From an uncultured Ventosimonas sp. (GTDB lineage: Bacteria; Pseudomonadota; Gammaproteobacteria; Pseudomonadales; Pseudomonadaceae): a stretch of 6,367 bases of DNA. The stretch covers positions 1 through 6,367 of the forward strand of contig CALYQH010000080.1 of assembly GCA_945283395.1 (NCBI GenBank), given 5' to 3'. Below the pieces are notes generated by a model. It ran no database searches. It worked only from the letters and a program-made list of their open reading frames with translations, and had not been told where the DNA came from. The position numbers and the translations under genes were made by a program. Shown here one piece after another: positions 6,169 through 6,367 of this stretch (the first letter of the stretch is position 1; every line of letters starts with the position of its first letter).

Positions 6169-6367
6169 TGTTGAGATTGGTTTAAAACTCTAGCCGCTTT
6201 CTCGGCATGACCAGATAAACCAAAACGCCTTTCTAGTTCATCTAATATAGCTTGTGGATTTATATCTAGCGCGGTCAGCATAACCAAGCTATGAAACCAT
6301 AAGTCAGCTGTTTCATAAATTACATCATCTATTTCGCCACTTAATGCAGCATCTTTAGCAGCAATAA
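6165..6367 (-). CDS. hisE: HisE, phosphoribosyl-ATP pyrophosphohydrolase (N-terminus cut by window edge)
   Basis: The last 66 codons and TGA stop (6167-6165) are present. The beginning lies beyond the right edge; the family is usually near 110 residues, so about 40 are missing. HisE hydrolyses phosphoribosyl-ATP to phosphoribosyl-AMP and pyrophosphate, the second step of histidine synthesis, in the cytoplasm. The visible part contains the conserved helix pair of the MazG-like all-alpha fold: AAKDAAL (2-8 of the fragment), then [20 protein letters not shown] (11-30) with the acidic metal-binding positions and DLWFH. The C-terminal [18 protein letters not shown] (40-57) resembles the usual HisE tail. 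It overlaps rsmE by 4 bases. In Pseudomonas hisE is followed by tatABC and then rsmE; here tat genes are absent from this junction. Confidence 0.93.
   Translation of the reverse strand, partial: IAAKDAALSGEIDDVIYETADLWFHSLVMLTALDINPQAILDELERRFGLSGHAEKAARVLNQSQQ

Noticed and set aside
1..6367. Sigma-54 promoter (TGGCAC-N5-TTGCA) as a PilR target within the window
   Set aside because: Scanning by eye turned up only partial GG or TGGCA matches inside coding sequence, none with a GC dinucleotide at the right spacing. The expected target pilA is not here.

Overview
The window reads as chromosome from an AT-rich gammaproteobacterium. The proteins closely resemble those of Pseudomonas: PilS, PilR, an RsmE starting MNLLLL, and a small zinc-ribbon protein of the PP0621 type. 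The base composition is far lower in G+C than Pseudomonas (by eye, in the thirties of percent). This fits a low-GC, possibly host-associated relative of Pseudomonas such as the insect-gut genus Entomomonas. That placement is inferred from remembered sequences and was not searched.

Everything identified is on the minus strand, so transcription runs from high to low coordinates. At the right edge lies the C-terminal two thirds of hisE (histidine biosynthesis), cut by the window end. It overlaps rsmE (16S rRNA m3U1498 methyltransferase) by 4 bases. After a 78-base gap with a candidate promoter comes a compact run: a 75-residue membrane-anchored zinc-ribbon protein (5379-5152), pilS (5150-3540, GTG start), pilR (3529-2135) and a LysR-family regulator (2127-1252). 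Gaps in this run are 1, 10 and 7 bases, so it is probably one operon. PilS and PilR are the sensor kinase and sigma-54 activator that in Pseudomonas control the major pilin gene pilA. No pilin gene is in the window.

After a 152-base AT-rich intergenic region, with a weak promoter candidate and an exact 9-base direct repeat, a gene starts at 1099 and runs off the left edge. It is at least 366 codons long and encodes an ABC-type ATPase with an intact Walker A, Walker B and H-loop but no LSGGQ signature (LPIEY in its place). A proline-rich linker follows, and then the start of what looks like an atypical dual-specificity phosphatase domain. This apparent ATPase-phosphatase fusion is the most unusual element here. 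The phosphatase active site would lie outside the window, so its catalytic status cannot be judged.

No rRNA, tRNA, CRISPR, insertion sequence or convincing intrinsic terminator was seen. No stretch longer than 300 bases lacks a gene.
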